This document shows positions 17,901-26,156 of a DNA stretch of 64,000 nt, piece by piece. The position numbers and the translations under genes are program-made. The notes beneath the pieces are model-generated. The model had not been told where the DNA came from and searched no databases. It saw only the letters and a list, made by a program, of their open reading frames with translations. This DNA comes from Clostridiales bacterium (lineage in GTDB: Bacteria > Bacillota > Clostridia > Lachnospirales > Lachnospiraceae), in contig JAGZJZ010000031.1 of the NCBI GenBank assembly GCA_018365455.1, forward strand, positions 1 through 64,000, in the 5' to 3' direction. Within the stretch, counting starts at the first letter, position 1; each line of letters opens with the position of its first letter.

Positions 17901-20900
17901 ATTGTGGATGCATTTCAGGTGTACCAGGAAGAACAGGATATCTTAAACGTGCTTACAGATCCGGCACAGATGAAATATGCCAATAACACAGTAGTATCCG
18001 AACCCCGCGGGGGAGAGACTTTCCAGACCGTGATGGATCTTAAAAATAAAAGTGCATCGGATATAGAAGGCAAAGTTTCTTATCTGTTATATGATATTGA
18101 AAAAGGATGGAAGCTGCTTGGTGTACAGGATGATCCCATTGTTATTAAGGGCGCAGAAACTCTCCATTATACGGGAAGCTATACGTTCCCCGAGGATGTA
18201 AGCAACAAAGTACTTCAGATTCTGGTGACAAATGCTGCAGATGAAGCAATTGCCTATAATACCTGGATCAAAGCAGAAGGAACCGAAATGCAATCGGCTC
18301 CGGTTAATCCAGATACGAAGGAAAATACCATCGGAATCAGCTATGATAAAAATACCAGAATGGTAAATGCCACTGCAGCGGGAGTGACTTCCAATTCACA
18401 GGCGGTCATCCGTGTAAAACTGGAGGGGAAAGATCTCTATGTAACTCAAGTAAAGGCACAGGGAAAACGGGCAGGCTTTCAATTTGTACTGCCGGATTCC
18501 ATGAAAGAAGCAGGCAGCGTAGATTTCTTTGTTCACAGCGAATTAGGAAAAGCGCTGGAGTTCAGTCTGAATCTGGATCCGCAGGAAAATGTGGTAAATA
18601 AAGACACACTGAATCAGGCGATAGCCGCAGCAGAAGCAATTACCAATGAAAATTATACAAAGGACAGCTGGTATCTGTTCCAAAAGGCATTGAAGAATGC
18701 AAAGGACGCCGTGGTATCAAAAGAATTAACGCAGGATATGGCGGACCAGCTGGCAAAAACATTAAAAGAAGCACAGATGTTATTGGAAAAAGCGGAATAT
18801 ACCGAGATTACAAAGGGAAACAGTGATGAAGTGAAACGCACCGGAGAATGGACAGTCCGGGCAAATTCTGAATCCTGTGATACAACGGTTAAGGACAGCT
18901 CTGCTGAGTTCGAGTTTAAAGGAAATGCAATTGAATGGTATGGCGTAACAGCAAGTGACCATGGAATTGCAGAGGTAAGTATTGAAGATCAGAACGGTAC
19001 ATTGGTAGAGGGGTCCCGGAAATTAGTGGATTGTTATACGGCAAACCGGGGAACGGATGTATTATTATATCAATTCAAAGGATTAGATCCTAAGGGTAAT
19101 TATAAGATTATCGTGAAGCAGAATGGGAAAAATGCAAGCGCAGGTTCCACCTATGTAGAAATCTATTCCTTCCGGGTACAGAAAATAGAAAGTGAATCCG
19201 TAGATAAAACGGTTTTGCAGGCATTGTACGACACCCTTGCTTCTTATAAAGAAAGTGACTACACAGCAGAAAGTTATGCAAAGTTAACAATAGCAGCAGA
19301 GCTTGCGCTTAAGGTATTAGAAGGAGAGGAAGCCGGAAATGCTGAGGTAGCCGATACCATCAGCCAGCTTTCGGATGCCATTGACAATTTAGTACGGATC
19401 GTAAAAGCCGAAGGCGTTGCCATCAGCCAGGCACAGGCTAGGTTAGAACCGGGAGAAACCCTGCAGCTTGCGGCAAATGTGAAGCCGGAAAATGCGACCA
19501 ATAAAAATATTACCTGGGTATCGTCAAACGAACAGGCAGCGGAGGTAGACCAAAGCGGAGTGGTATCGGCAGTTGCTGACGGAGTATCCGTCATAAGTGC
19601 AATTACACAGGACGGAGGATTCGAGGCAGCGTGTACCGTGACCGTGAAGGAAAACGTGAAAGTAACCAGTGTGAGCCTGGACTGTAATGCAGCCAGATTT
19701 ACGCATATGGATGATACGCTGCAGCTGACCGCCGTTATTACGCCGGAAAATGTGGATAACAGGAAAGTGACCTGGGAATCATCGGATTCTGCAATTGCAG
19801 ATGTAGATGAAAACGGACTGGTTACACCGGTGGCTAATGGTGTTGCTGTAATCACGGTAACAACAGAAGACGGAGGATTTACAGACCAATGTAAGATAAC
19901 GCTAGACATACCCAATGAACCGGTAAAGGTAACCGGAATCCAGCTGGATACCCAGTCCGCTACCCTGACGGAAGAAGGTGAAACCTTAAAACTGAATGGG
20001 AAAGTGGAACCGGAAAATGCATATAATCAGGAAGTGATGTGGAAATCTTTTAACGAAGCAGCAGCGATTGTGGATGAAAATGGACTGGTAACAGCAGTAG
20101 CAAATGGAACAGCTATCATCGCAGTTACAACACGGGAAGGAGGCTATGCTGCCCTTTGTGAAGTAACCGTTGCAATACCGGAACCTGTAATCCCGGTAAC
20201 CGGAATATCTCTGGAACCGGATACGGCACTTCTGAAAGGACTGGGAGCCAAGCTGTCCCTGAATCCGGTAGTTATGCCGGAAAATGCCACAGACAAGACC
20301 GTAACCTATCGTTCATCCAATCCGGATGCGGCAACGGTAGAGAAAGATGGTGTAGTTACTGCAGCAGGAGAAGGAGAGACTGTAATTACAGCAGTCACAT
20401 TGGACGGAGGATTTGAAGCAGTATGTAAAGTGAAAGTAGAAATTCCGGTTGAAACTGTGAATGTGACAGAAGTTACTTTGAGCCAGACGAATGCACTTCT
20501 CACAAAAGAAAATGAAACACTGCATCTGGTTCCACAAATTCTGCCTGAAAATGCAACCAATAAAAAGGTACTGTGGAATTCTTCCAATACGGAGACCGCA
20601 GATGTGGACGGCAACGGAGTTGTTACGGCAAAGGCAAATGGAGAGTCCGTCATAACGGTTACCACAGAAGACGGAGGATTCACGGCGCAGTGCAGGGTGA
20701 AAGTAGAGGTCCCGGTAAGAGTAGAAAGCATTCAATTAAGCCATGACTATGTCCGTTTGGATAAAGAAGGAGCCACACTTCAGCTTCAGGCTATCATAAA
20801 TCCGGATAATGCCGAAAATAAAAATGTGACCTTTACAACCACAGCGCCAGAGGTAGCCCAGGTAAGCGGGGAAGGCTTGATCACAGCCCGCAGTAATGGA

Positions 20901-21782
20901 CAGGCTGCAGTGATTGCCACTACCGAAGACGGCAGATTTACAGCGGTATGTATCGTAACCGTTGATATCAAAGCTCCCCATGTGGCGGTAACAGGAGTAA
21001 AGCTGGATAAAACAGAAGTAAACTTAACTGCAAAAGGAGAAACTGTAAATCTGAAAGCGGTTGTAGAACCCGAAGAGGCAGCGAACAAAGGGGTATTATG
21101 GACTTCCTCCAATACGGGAATTGCCCTAGTAAGCCAGTCAGGGGTTGTGACAGCAGTGGGGAATGGTACGGTAACCGTAACGGCTGTAACGGCAGACGGA
21201 GAAAAGACGGCGTCCTGTAAAGTAAATGTTAAAATTCCGGTACCGGTACAAAAGCCTGCAAAGGTTACGGGATTAAAGGTAAGCAGTGCAGTATATTCCA
21301 TGAAAATAAGCTGGAATAGAGCAGCAGATGCCAAGAGCTACCGGATCTATATTTATCGGGACGGAAAGTGGAGAACAGCAGGAAGTACGGCAAGTAACAG
21401 TTATACTATTAAAAAATTAAAAGCTGGAAACAGGTACAGTGTAAAAGTGGCAGCAGTTAATCAGGCTGGAACAGGTCCCGATTCCGCAGCGTTAAAGACA
21501 GCGGCAAGACCTCAGAAAGCCGTAATGAAAAGCATTGTAAAAACCGGCTCATCAAAAGTAAAAATTACTTATAAAAAAGTGACATGCAGCGGATACCAGA
21601 TTCTGATGAAGTCAGGAAAAGGCAGCTACAAGCAGATTAAGACAACAGGCAAGACCAGCTATACCATCAATAAACTGAAAAAGGGTACAAAATACAGCTT
21701 CAAAGTTCGTGCATACCGCAAAGTGGGTTCTAAGATTTACTACGGTAAATATTCAAATCCAAAAACATATACCCTGAAATAA
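14964..21782 (+). CDS. Giant secreted right-handed beta-helix protein (probable glycoside hydrolase) with PDZ, FIVAR, Big2 and Fn3 modules
   Basis: 2272 residues. A signal peptide is predicted to end after VAYA (residue 35). Residues 42-735 form a right-handed beta-helix with LYVAVNGNDLTGNGT and ATFEKARDAAR at its start, as in GH120/GH141-like enzymes; GH assignment is by resemblance only. A PDZ-like domain follows (about 755-835). Next come two beta-sandwich regions (about 850-1100), a FIVAR module (1212-1279), a carbohydrate-binding-like region (1280-1410) and a second FIVAR (1414-1478). Seven Big2 Ig-like repeats fill about 1480-2096, most carrying a PENA(T/x)NK motif. Two basic Fn3-like domains end the protein (about 2100-2272). 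There is no LPXTG, SLH or dockerin. Its expression is probably under a YesN-type activator. Confidence 0.85.
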   Translation: MKRRSKKGVAVLLASAMLTTTGMGIPGMEGSVAYARENTGNALYVAVNGNDLTGNGTLESPFATFEKARDAAREQNQENTTVFVRGGTYFFEHTLELTGQDSGITFRNYDGEAVELSGAVTFDQLTWSDYEGNPNIKVTKVDPNLGIDKLFLNKEEQVLARYPNAVSGVLPLEGATTRADIKSRVKNYNDPTGGYIRAIHSNGWGGNDYIITGKNTSNALGLDYQWVGDNNRGNGMKDNAVMIENVFEELDASKEWYYDNKEGNLYVYPEEGVDLNDVSVEAAVTTDIIRIEGADSAHPAEDITLDGFTYFGTKRTMFTVNEEGKEYIPLMRGDWCVVRAGAVYMENARNIQVVNSNFNHMGGNGIFMYGYNDSHIVDNNEFIDIGATAVQVVGDPKSAYEASFWEHALYPELQVHKTSVDFPEKVGPATEDYPRDIEITNNHMENLGIFEKQSCGVNLSVSSRIKILHNTIHKSARSCINVNDGTFGGHEIAYNDVYNAQLETTDHGPFNSWGRDRFWSVPKYNASGESGDLIRNYEKDAKVYDLALIDAYQTNKIHDNRFQHDSDAPHTWGIDLDDGSSNYEIYNNLCLGLGIKLREGFDRKVYNNIILDGQFQIHVSYKEAGDEIYSNIVANTTPYGFAVVDENRFKQAEYAVDKNWYYDFGAKINLPSWYHVNKAQNDYDKNALIDVNPEFKNARSNDYTVLNEEGMKQVGFENFAMDQFGKPGCPCKAPIYAKIDSGSGGSDILQREEWKGATVTGIDDNIISSTASNDYKGIYFEEVPEGSEAYALGYRKRDIVKSVNGAALSDKKSFFSELKKIESNALVILDIHRTNSMQTLSYHKADGTSRYIDCNDPEITYSTQVSTDLYTQDAWYFDSRKSDDQGSTVCAFPDIKQAQSAWFEVAFQGTKIEYITRKYSDQGDIEMILTNADTGEEVDRKTISCKDNSRLYQQTVYTSPILPQGNYKLRGEKKSGVYMIVDAFQVYQEEQDILNVLTDPAQMKYANNTVVSEPRGGETFQTVMDLKNKSASDIEGKVSYLLYDIEKGWKLLGVQDDPIVIKGAETLHYTGSYTFPEDVSNKVLQILVTNAADEAIAYNTWIKAEGTEMQSAPVNPDTKENTIGISYDKNTRMVNATAAGVTSNSQAVIRVKLEGKDLYVTQVKAQGKRAGFQFVLPDSMKEAGSVDFFVHSELGKALEFSLNLDPQENVVNKDTLNQAIAAAEAITNENYTKDSWYLFQKALKNAKDAVVSKELTQDMADQLAKTLKEAQMLLEKAEYTEITKGNSDEVKRTGEWTVRANSESCDTTVKDSSAEFEFKGNAIEWYGVTASDHGIAEVSIEDQNGTLVEGSRKLVDCYTANRGTDVLLYQFKGLDPKGNYKIIVKQNGKNASAGSTYVEIYSFRVQKIESESVDKTVLQALYDTLASYKESDYTAESYAKLTIAAELALKVLEGEEAGNAEVADTISQLSDAIDNLVRIVKAEGVAISQAQARLEPGETLQLAANVKPENATNKNITWVSSNEQAAEVDQSGVVSAVADGVSVISAITQDGGFEAACTVTVKENVKVTSVSLDCNAARFTHMDDTLQLTAVITPENVDNRKVTWESSDSAIADVDENGLVTPVANGVAVITVTTEDGGFTDQCKITLDIPNEPVKVTGIQLDTQSATLTEEGETLKLNGKVEPENAYNQEVMWKSFNEAAAIVDENGLVTAVANGTAIIAVTTREGGYAALCEVTVAIPEPVIPVTGISLEPDTALLKGLGAKLSLNPVVMPENATDKTVTYRSSNPDAATVEKDGVVTAAGEGETVITAVTLDGGFEAVCKVKVEIPVETVNVTEVTLSQTNALLTKENETLHLVPQILPENATNKKVLWNSSNTETADVDGNGVVTAKANGESVITVTTEDGGFTAQCRVKVEVPVRVESIQLSHDYVRLDKEGATLQLQAIINPDNAENKNVTFTTTAPEVAQVSGEGLITARSNGQAAVIATTEDGRFTAVCIVTVDIKAPHVAVTGVKLDKTEVNLTAKGETVNLKAVVEPEEAANKGVLWTSSNTGIALVSQSGVVTAVGNGTVTVTAVTADGEKTASCKVNVKIPVPVQKPAKVTGLKVSSAVYSMKISWNRAADAKSYRIYIYRDGKWRTAGSTASNSYTIKKLKAGNRYSVKVAAVNQAGTGPDSAALKTAARPQKAVMKSIVKTGSSKVKITYKKVTCSGYQILMKSGKGSYKQIKTTGKTSYTINKLKKGTKYSFKVRAYRKVGSKIYYGKYSNPKTYTLK

Positions 21783-21785
21783 GTG

Positions 21786-21816
21786 AAAAAGAGGAGTGCC
21801 AAAGCGGCACTCCTCG
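21786..21816 (-). terminator. Terminator for the galT-SDR transcript
   Basis: GAGGAGTGCC and GGCACTCCTC form a perfect 10-bp stem around AAAGC. The T tract is on the minus strand, so it chiefly ends the leftward transcript. It may also help the rightward giant gene. Confidence 0.7.
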
Positions 21817-21867
21817 AAGTATGTGGATATAAAAAGATGCTTGTGTGCTCAACATTGTTAAACAATG

Positions 21868-22599
21868 CTAAATCCAGCCTCCGTCCAACTTAATTACCTG
21901 ACCCGTCAGGTAGGAATGGCTCCGGCAGAGGTCATACACCAGATCCGCAACTTCCTCTGTTTTTCCAAAGCGGTCAGACGGGATCTCGGCGATCAGGGCA
22001 GCACGTTCTTCCGGACTTAGAAACTGATTCATTTCCGTATCAATTGCCCCGCAGGCAATGGCATTTACCTGGATATTACTGGGTGCCAGCTCTTTAGCCA
22101 ACGCCATGGTAAGGGCATTCATACCGCCCTTTACGGATGAGTAAGCGACTTCACAGGAAGCACCAACACAGCCCCAGACAGATGATATATTGATGATTTT
22201 TCCACTCATTTTAGAAAGCATCAAAGGAATGGCATGCTGGCTGCAGTAGACAGCGGAAGACAGATTGGTCTGCAGAATACGGTTCCACTGCGTAGGGGTC
22301 ATATCGGTAAAAAGCCCAACATAGGAGATCCCGGCATTGTTCACAACCACATCCAGCGTTTGAAAACGGGCTGCAATCTCCCGGAACAGTTTATCTACCG
22401 TTTCCGGGTCCCCCATATCCCCCACGAAGGGGAAACAGGTGACGCCGCATGTTTTTTCAATAATATTTTTTGTCTCCTGTAGAAGACCGCCGTTTTTTAA
22501 GCAGGTGATCACTACCTGATATCCTTCCCGGGCAAGCTTCAGGGCAATGGCGCGTCCAATGCCCCGGGATGCTCCGGTGATTAGTGCCGTTTTTTGCAT
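21868..22599 (-). CDS. Short-chain dehydrogenase/reductase (FabG-like)
   Basis: 243 residues. A Rossmann fold with the cofactor motif TGASRGIGRAIA near residues 8-19, NNAGIS, and the catalytic triad region with Ser in NISSVWG and YxxxK as YSSVKGG. The C-terminal LTGQVIKLDGGW is typical of FabG-type SDRs. The ATG at 22599 overlaps the stop of galT as TAATG, so translation is coupled. A role in sugar or polyol oxidation-reduction is suggested by that coupling, but fatty-acid type 3-oxoacyl reductase cannot be excluded. Confidence 0.88.
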   Translation of the reverse strand: MQKTALITGASRGIGRAIALKLAREGYQVVITCLKNGGLLQETKNIIEKTCGVTCFPFVGDMGDPETVDKLFREIAARFQTLDVVVNNAGISYVGLFTDMTPTQWNRILQTNLSSAVYCSQHAIPLMLSKMSGKIINISSVWGCVGASCEVAYSSVKGGMNALTMALAKELAPSNIQVNAIACGAIDTEMNQFLSPEERAALIAEIPSDRFGKTEEVADLVYDLCRSHSYLTGQVIKLDGGWI

Positions 22600-24092
22600 T
22601 ACAGAGTACCGATAAAACGCATAAAGCCTTCCCGGCCCTCTGCAGTACATTTGTAAACTCCGGCATGTTCCAGAACTTTCATGAATACCAGTCCGATTTC
22701 ATCGTTCAGAATCTGTCTTACATTACTTTCATCAATTTTTTCATATTTTGCAGAAAACTCATCTACCCAGTCGGCATGTTTTTCCAGATCCTCATTGGAA
22801 CGGATGTCTTTGCCGGAAGTAATATAGTCAGCCAGCTGTTCCATTTCTGATTTTAACCGTGCAGGAAGAACAGCAAGTCCCATAACTTCAATCAGGCCGA
22901 TGTTTTCTTTTTTGATATGATGAAGTTCCCCATGGGGATGATATACACCCAGCGGATGTTCTTCTGTGGTAATGTTGTTGCGCAGTACCAGATCCAATTC
23001 ATAAGCATCACCGCGTTTTCTGGCAATGGGGGTAATGGTATTATGTGGTTCCCCGTCCGTATTTGCAAAGATAAAGGATGCTTCATCCGTGTATCCTCTC
23101 CAGGTATTTAAGATATGGTCAGCCAGTTCAATAATACGTCCGGTGTCGGTGCAACTGATACGGATCACGGACATCGGCCATTTTACGATTCCCGCTGTAA
23201 CATCTTCAAATCCTTTGATCGTAAAGGAAGATTCAATAGGAGCCTTAGCCATGGCAAATTCATAATTGCCGCCCTGGAAATGGTCATGGCTTAAGATGGA
23301 ACCGCCAACGATTGGAAGATCTGCATTAGAACCTACAAAATAGTGTGGGAACTGCTTAACGAAATCCAAAAGCTTGCCAAAGGTATCTCTTTCTATTTTC
23401 ATAGGGATATGCTGGGTGTTGAATACGATACAGTGCTCATTGTAATAAACGTAAGGAGAGTACTGGAATCCCCACTGGCTGTTGTTAATCGTAACCGGAA
23501 TAATGCGGTGGTTCTGTCTTGCAGGATGATTCACTCTGCCGGCATAACCTACATTTTCAGGACAGAGAAGACATTTGGGATAACCGCTCTGCTTTGCAAG
23601 TTTTGCGGCAGCAATTGCCTTTGGATCTTTTTCCGGTTTGGAAAGGTTAATTGTAATATCCAGATCACCGTAAGGAGTGGGGGTTTCCCATTTCATATCC
23701 TTTTTGATGCGGTATCTTCTGATATAATCCGTATCCTGGCTTAATTTATAGAAGTAATCGGTTGCTTCTTTTGGATCGCGCACATACAGATCCAGGAATT
23801 TTTTTACTACTTCAGAAGGTCTTGGAACCAGACGTCCCATGATTTTCGTATCAAATAAATCACGGTAGACAATGCTGTTTTCTTTCATAATACCATGCTC
23901 ATATGCATAATCCATGATATTTGACAGCACCTCTTCCAGATCAATGTCTGTATTCTCTTCCTGGGGCTCATCATATTCTTCTATCTCCAGCAATTCCAAA
24001 AGGGCATTGGTGGTGTAGATGCGGTCTGTCTCCTCGATCAGTCCCGTTTGAAGTCCATAGGTAACCAGTTTTTTAATGTCATTGTAGATCAT
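22599..24092 (-). CDS. galT: UDP-glucose--hexose-1-phosphate uridylyltransferase, type 2
   Basis: 497 residues, the size of the Firmicutes type-2 GalT rather than the 350-residue enterobacterial form. It exchanges UMP between UDP-glucose and galactose 1-phosphate in the Leloir pathway. Characteristic segments are YPKCLLCPENVGYAGR, the SNADLPIVGGSILSHDHFQG active-site block, and NTWRGYTDE. GGAGGAAAG precedes the ATG. galK and galE are not adjacent. It is coupled to a short-chain dehydrogenase. Release of galactose by the nearby GH2 enzyme would give it a substrate. Confidence 0.94.
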   Translation of the reverse strand: MIYNDIKKLVTYGLQTGLIEETDRIYTTNALLELLEIEEYDEPQEENTDIDLEEVLSNIMDYAYEHGIMKENSIVYRDLFDTKIMGRLVPRPSEVVKKFLDLYVRDPKEATDYFYKLSQDTDYIRRYRIKKDMKWETPTPYGDLDITINLSKPEKDPKAIAAAKLAKQSGYPKCLLCPENVGYAGRVNHPARQNHRIIPVTINNSQWGFQYSPYVYYNEHCIVFNTQHIPMKIERDTFGKLLDFVKQFPHYFVGSNADLPIVGGSILSHDHFQGGNYEFAMAKAPIESSFTIKGFEDVTAGIVKWPMSVIRISCTDTGRIIELADHILNTWRGYTDEASFIFANTDGEPHNTITPIARKRGDAYELDLVLRNNITTEEHPLGVYHPHGELHHIKKENIGLIEVMGLAVLPARLKSEMEQLADYITSGKDIRSNEDLEKHADWVDEFSAKYEKIDESNVRQILNDEIGLVFMKVLEHAGVYKCTAEGREGFMRFIGTL

Positions 24093-24299
24093 TTTCTTTC
24101 CTCCGCTTATTATTATTTAGAATAAATTCTATAGGCAGGCAAAATCAGTATATATCACACCTGTTATGGCGAAACAGGCGGAAAAAATACAATACATAAA
24201 TATTAACATAAATTTTTATGATTTGAAATAGGAAATTGTTTAGACTCAGGACAAAAAATTACACATTCATTAATTACATGTTAACAAAATAGGTATTGC

Positions 24300-24328
24300 T
24301 TGAAATTAAAAGTAAAGTCTGTTATCAT
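24300..24328 (+). promoter_or_regulatory. Promoter of the WecG-like/YitT pair
   Basis: TTGAAA (24300-24305), 17-bp spacer, TATCAT (24323-24328), upstream of 24446. The remainder of the 353-bp gap 24093-24445 is AT-rich and holds the galT leader and one palindromic repeat. Confidence 0.45.
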
Positions 24329-24358
24329 TGTTTTACGATGCAGGATTATGCAATTTGC

Positions 24359-24416
24359 CAGGGAGTGTTTAAAAATTGCTTTCTCAGTTGTGAGGAATTG
24401 ATTTTCAAATACGCCT
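24359..24416. repeat. Short copy of the GAGCGTGTTT palindromic element
   Basis: The left arm GGAGTGTTTAAAAATTGC and the right arm ATTTTCAAATACGCC are inverted, with TTCTCAGTTGTGAGGAA at the centre. The arms match the dispersed family seen at 27451, 40282 and 57145. Confidence 0.6.
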
Positions 24417-24445
24417 AAATCGGATTTAAGGTAGTAGGTGATAAG

Positions 24446-25126
24446 ATGAATAAGAGTATAGAAATACTGGGCGTTAAGATCGATAATGACAGTGTAGAAG
24501 AAGCAGTGGGCAAGGTGGCAGGATTTCTGGAGACAGATTCTCTTAGCACAGTAGGAATGATATTTGCAAATGTTCTGGTGGAAGCGGTAAAAGAGCCGGG
24601 GTGGACAGACAAGATGGGGATGATGGATTTAAATATCATCGGGGATAAGGAAGTCTGGAAAGTCTGCGGCGAGGATTTGAAACAGTCATTGGAAGAGGTT
24701 GAGGATAACAGCTTTTTAAAGGGCATATGCAGCTACGCAATGGAACATGAGAAAACCGTTGCATTGCTGACGGAGAAAGACTCCGAGCGCCTGGTTTTTC
24801 AGAAGCATATGAAAAAGCAGCACAGAGGACTGAATATCGTAGGTACTTTTTCTCTGGATGATGCAACAGAAGATGAAGACAGCATCGTGAATCTGCTGAA
24901 TGCTTCAGCGGAAGACATTATTATAGCAGCCATTCCAAGCCCTTATGAAGAAGAATTTCTAATGGGCTGCCGGCAGAAGCTGGGCGCCAGGGTATGGATT
25001 GGAATGGGACAAACTGCAACATCATTAATGAATGTGGAATCAAAAGCGAACTTTTTGGGTAAACTGATAGAAAAGAGGATATTTAAGAGAAAAGTATCAA
25101 AATATCAGAGCGAAAAGGGGGAGTAA
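24446..25126 (+). CDS. WecG/TagA/CpsF-like protein, divergent
   Basis: 226 residues with the overall layout of GT26 (WecG/TagA) glycosyltransferases: an N-terminal EILGVKIDNDSVEEAV, a central Rossmann-like half and C-terminal WIGMGQTATSL. In active members the N-terminal half carries an Asn and a catalytic Asp in a P-D-G-x-G type motif. Here that stretch reads DLNIIGDKEVW, so the DG motif is not recognisable. It may be a non-catalytic paralogue or use another residue. It is 4 nt upstream of yitT and probably co-transcribed with it. No teichoic acid or capsule genes lie nearby. Confidence 0.65.
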   Translation: MNKSIEILGVKIDNDSVEEAVGKVAGFLETDSLSTVGMIFANVLVEAVKEPGWTDKMGMMDLNIIGDKEVWKVCGEDLKQSLEEVEDNSFLKGICSYAMEHEKTVALLTEKDSERLVFQKHMKKQHRGLNIVGTFSLDDATEDEDSIVNLLNASAEDIIIAAIPSPYEEEFLMGCRQKLGARVWIGMGQTATSLMNVESKANFLGKLIEKRIFKRKVSKYQSEKGE

Positions 25127-25130
25127 TCCC

Positions 25131-26009
25131 ATGGAATTTCACAGGAAAAGACCGAAATATCTCGATTATTTAATGATGTTTGCGGGTACTGCACTTATGG
25201 CATTGGCCATTAACTCAATCTATGAGCCGGCGAATATGGTAACCGGAGGATTTACAGGTGCGGCAATTGTATTAAAAGCCGTAACAGATCCGTTTTTAAA
25301 GGGGGGCATACCGCTCTGGCTCACAAACATTGCATTAAATATTCCGGTTTTTATCCTGGGAATGAAAATTAAAGGGGGCCGTTTTTTAAAACGGACATTC
25401 TTTGCGACGTTCAGTCTGTCTTTCTGGTTATATATCATGCCGGTTTTCCCGTTAATGAATGAAGATTTAATTCTCTCTGCCCTTTTTGGAGGCGGGATTA
25501 TGGGCCTGGGAATCGGACTGGTTTTCATGGCCAGGGGGACTACAGGCGGGACCGATATGGTTGCATCCCTGATACAGCACTATCTCCGCCATTATTCCAT
25601 CGTTCAGATTATGCAGGTGATTGACGCGTTTATTGTGCTCATTGGGGCTTATATTTTCGGGATCAGTCTTGCCCTGTATGCAATCATTGGAATATTGGTG
25701 ACTTCATGGATTTCTGACCATATGGTTGAAGGTATTAATTATTCAAAGATTGCATTTATTATTACCAGTCTAAGGGATGAAGTGGCGCATGAGATCATGA
25801 ATGAGCTGCAGCGGGGACTGACGGGACTGGATGCCAAAGGTATGTATTCCGGTGAGCATCGGGATATGCTTTTCTGTGTGGTTTCTAAAAAAGAAATCAT
25901 TCTGTTAAAAGAGAGAGTTGCATCCGTAGATCCGGGGGCTTTTGTGGTAGTCAGCGATGCAAAAGAGGTGCTCGGATTGGGTTTTTTAGAGCGTCATTTT
26001 GAAAAATGA
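25131..26009 (+). CDS. YitT family membrane protein
   Basis: 292 residues. Five or six hydrophobic helices form the N-terminal two thirds (YitT/DUF161), with INSIYEPANMVTGGFTG and ARGTTGGTDMVA as family signatures. A cytoplasmic C-terminal DUF2179 domain follows (GLTGLDAKGMYSG, VDPGAFVVVSDAKEV). The family is widespread in Firmicutes with no settled function. GGGGG lies upstream of the ATG. A strong terminator follows, so the WecG-like gene and yitT form a two-gene unit. Confidence 0.9.
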   Translation: MEFHRKRPKYLDYLMMFAGTALMALAINSIYEPANMVTGGFTGAAIVLKAVTDPFLKGGIPLWLTNIALNIPVFILGMKIKGGRFLKRTFFATFSLSFWLYIMPVFPLMNEDLILSALFGGGIMGLGIGLVFMARGTTGGTDMVASLIQHYLRHYSIVQIMQVIDAFIVLIGAYIFGISLALYAIIGILVTSWISDHMVEGINYSKIAFIITSLRDEVAHEIMNELQRGLTGLDAKGMYSGEHRDMLFCVVSKKEIILLKERVASVDPGAFVVVSDAKEVLGLGFLERHFEK

Positions 26010-26040
26010 TACTTTTTTACAAAAAAGTATCATTTTTCTC
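26002..26040 (+). terminator. Terminator after yitT
   Basis: AAAAATGATACTTTTTT pairs perfectly with AAAAAAGTATCATTTTT across a two-base AC loop region, ending in a T tract. Confidence 0.85.
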
Positions 26041-26156
26041 TTTCTTTTTTGGTAGTTTTATATTAGAATACAAGTAGTATTAGCGTTTACAGGGAGAAGA
26101 GTGGGAGCGTAATCGTTATCAGGTTTCTTAAATTATGGGAAGAAGGAGTGACATTA

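Noticed and set aside
18000..21780. Long open frames on the minus strand inside the giant genes (for example 19274-19915)
   Set aside because: They are antisense shadows of the Big2 repeats, with no ribosome site and no recognisable domain.
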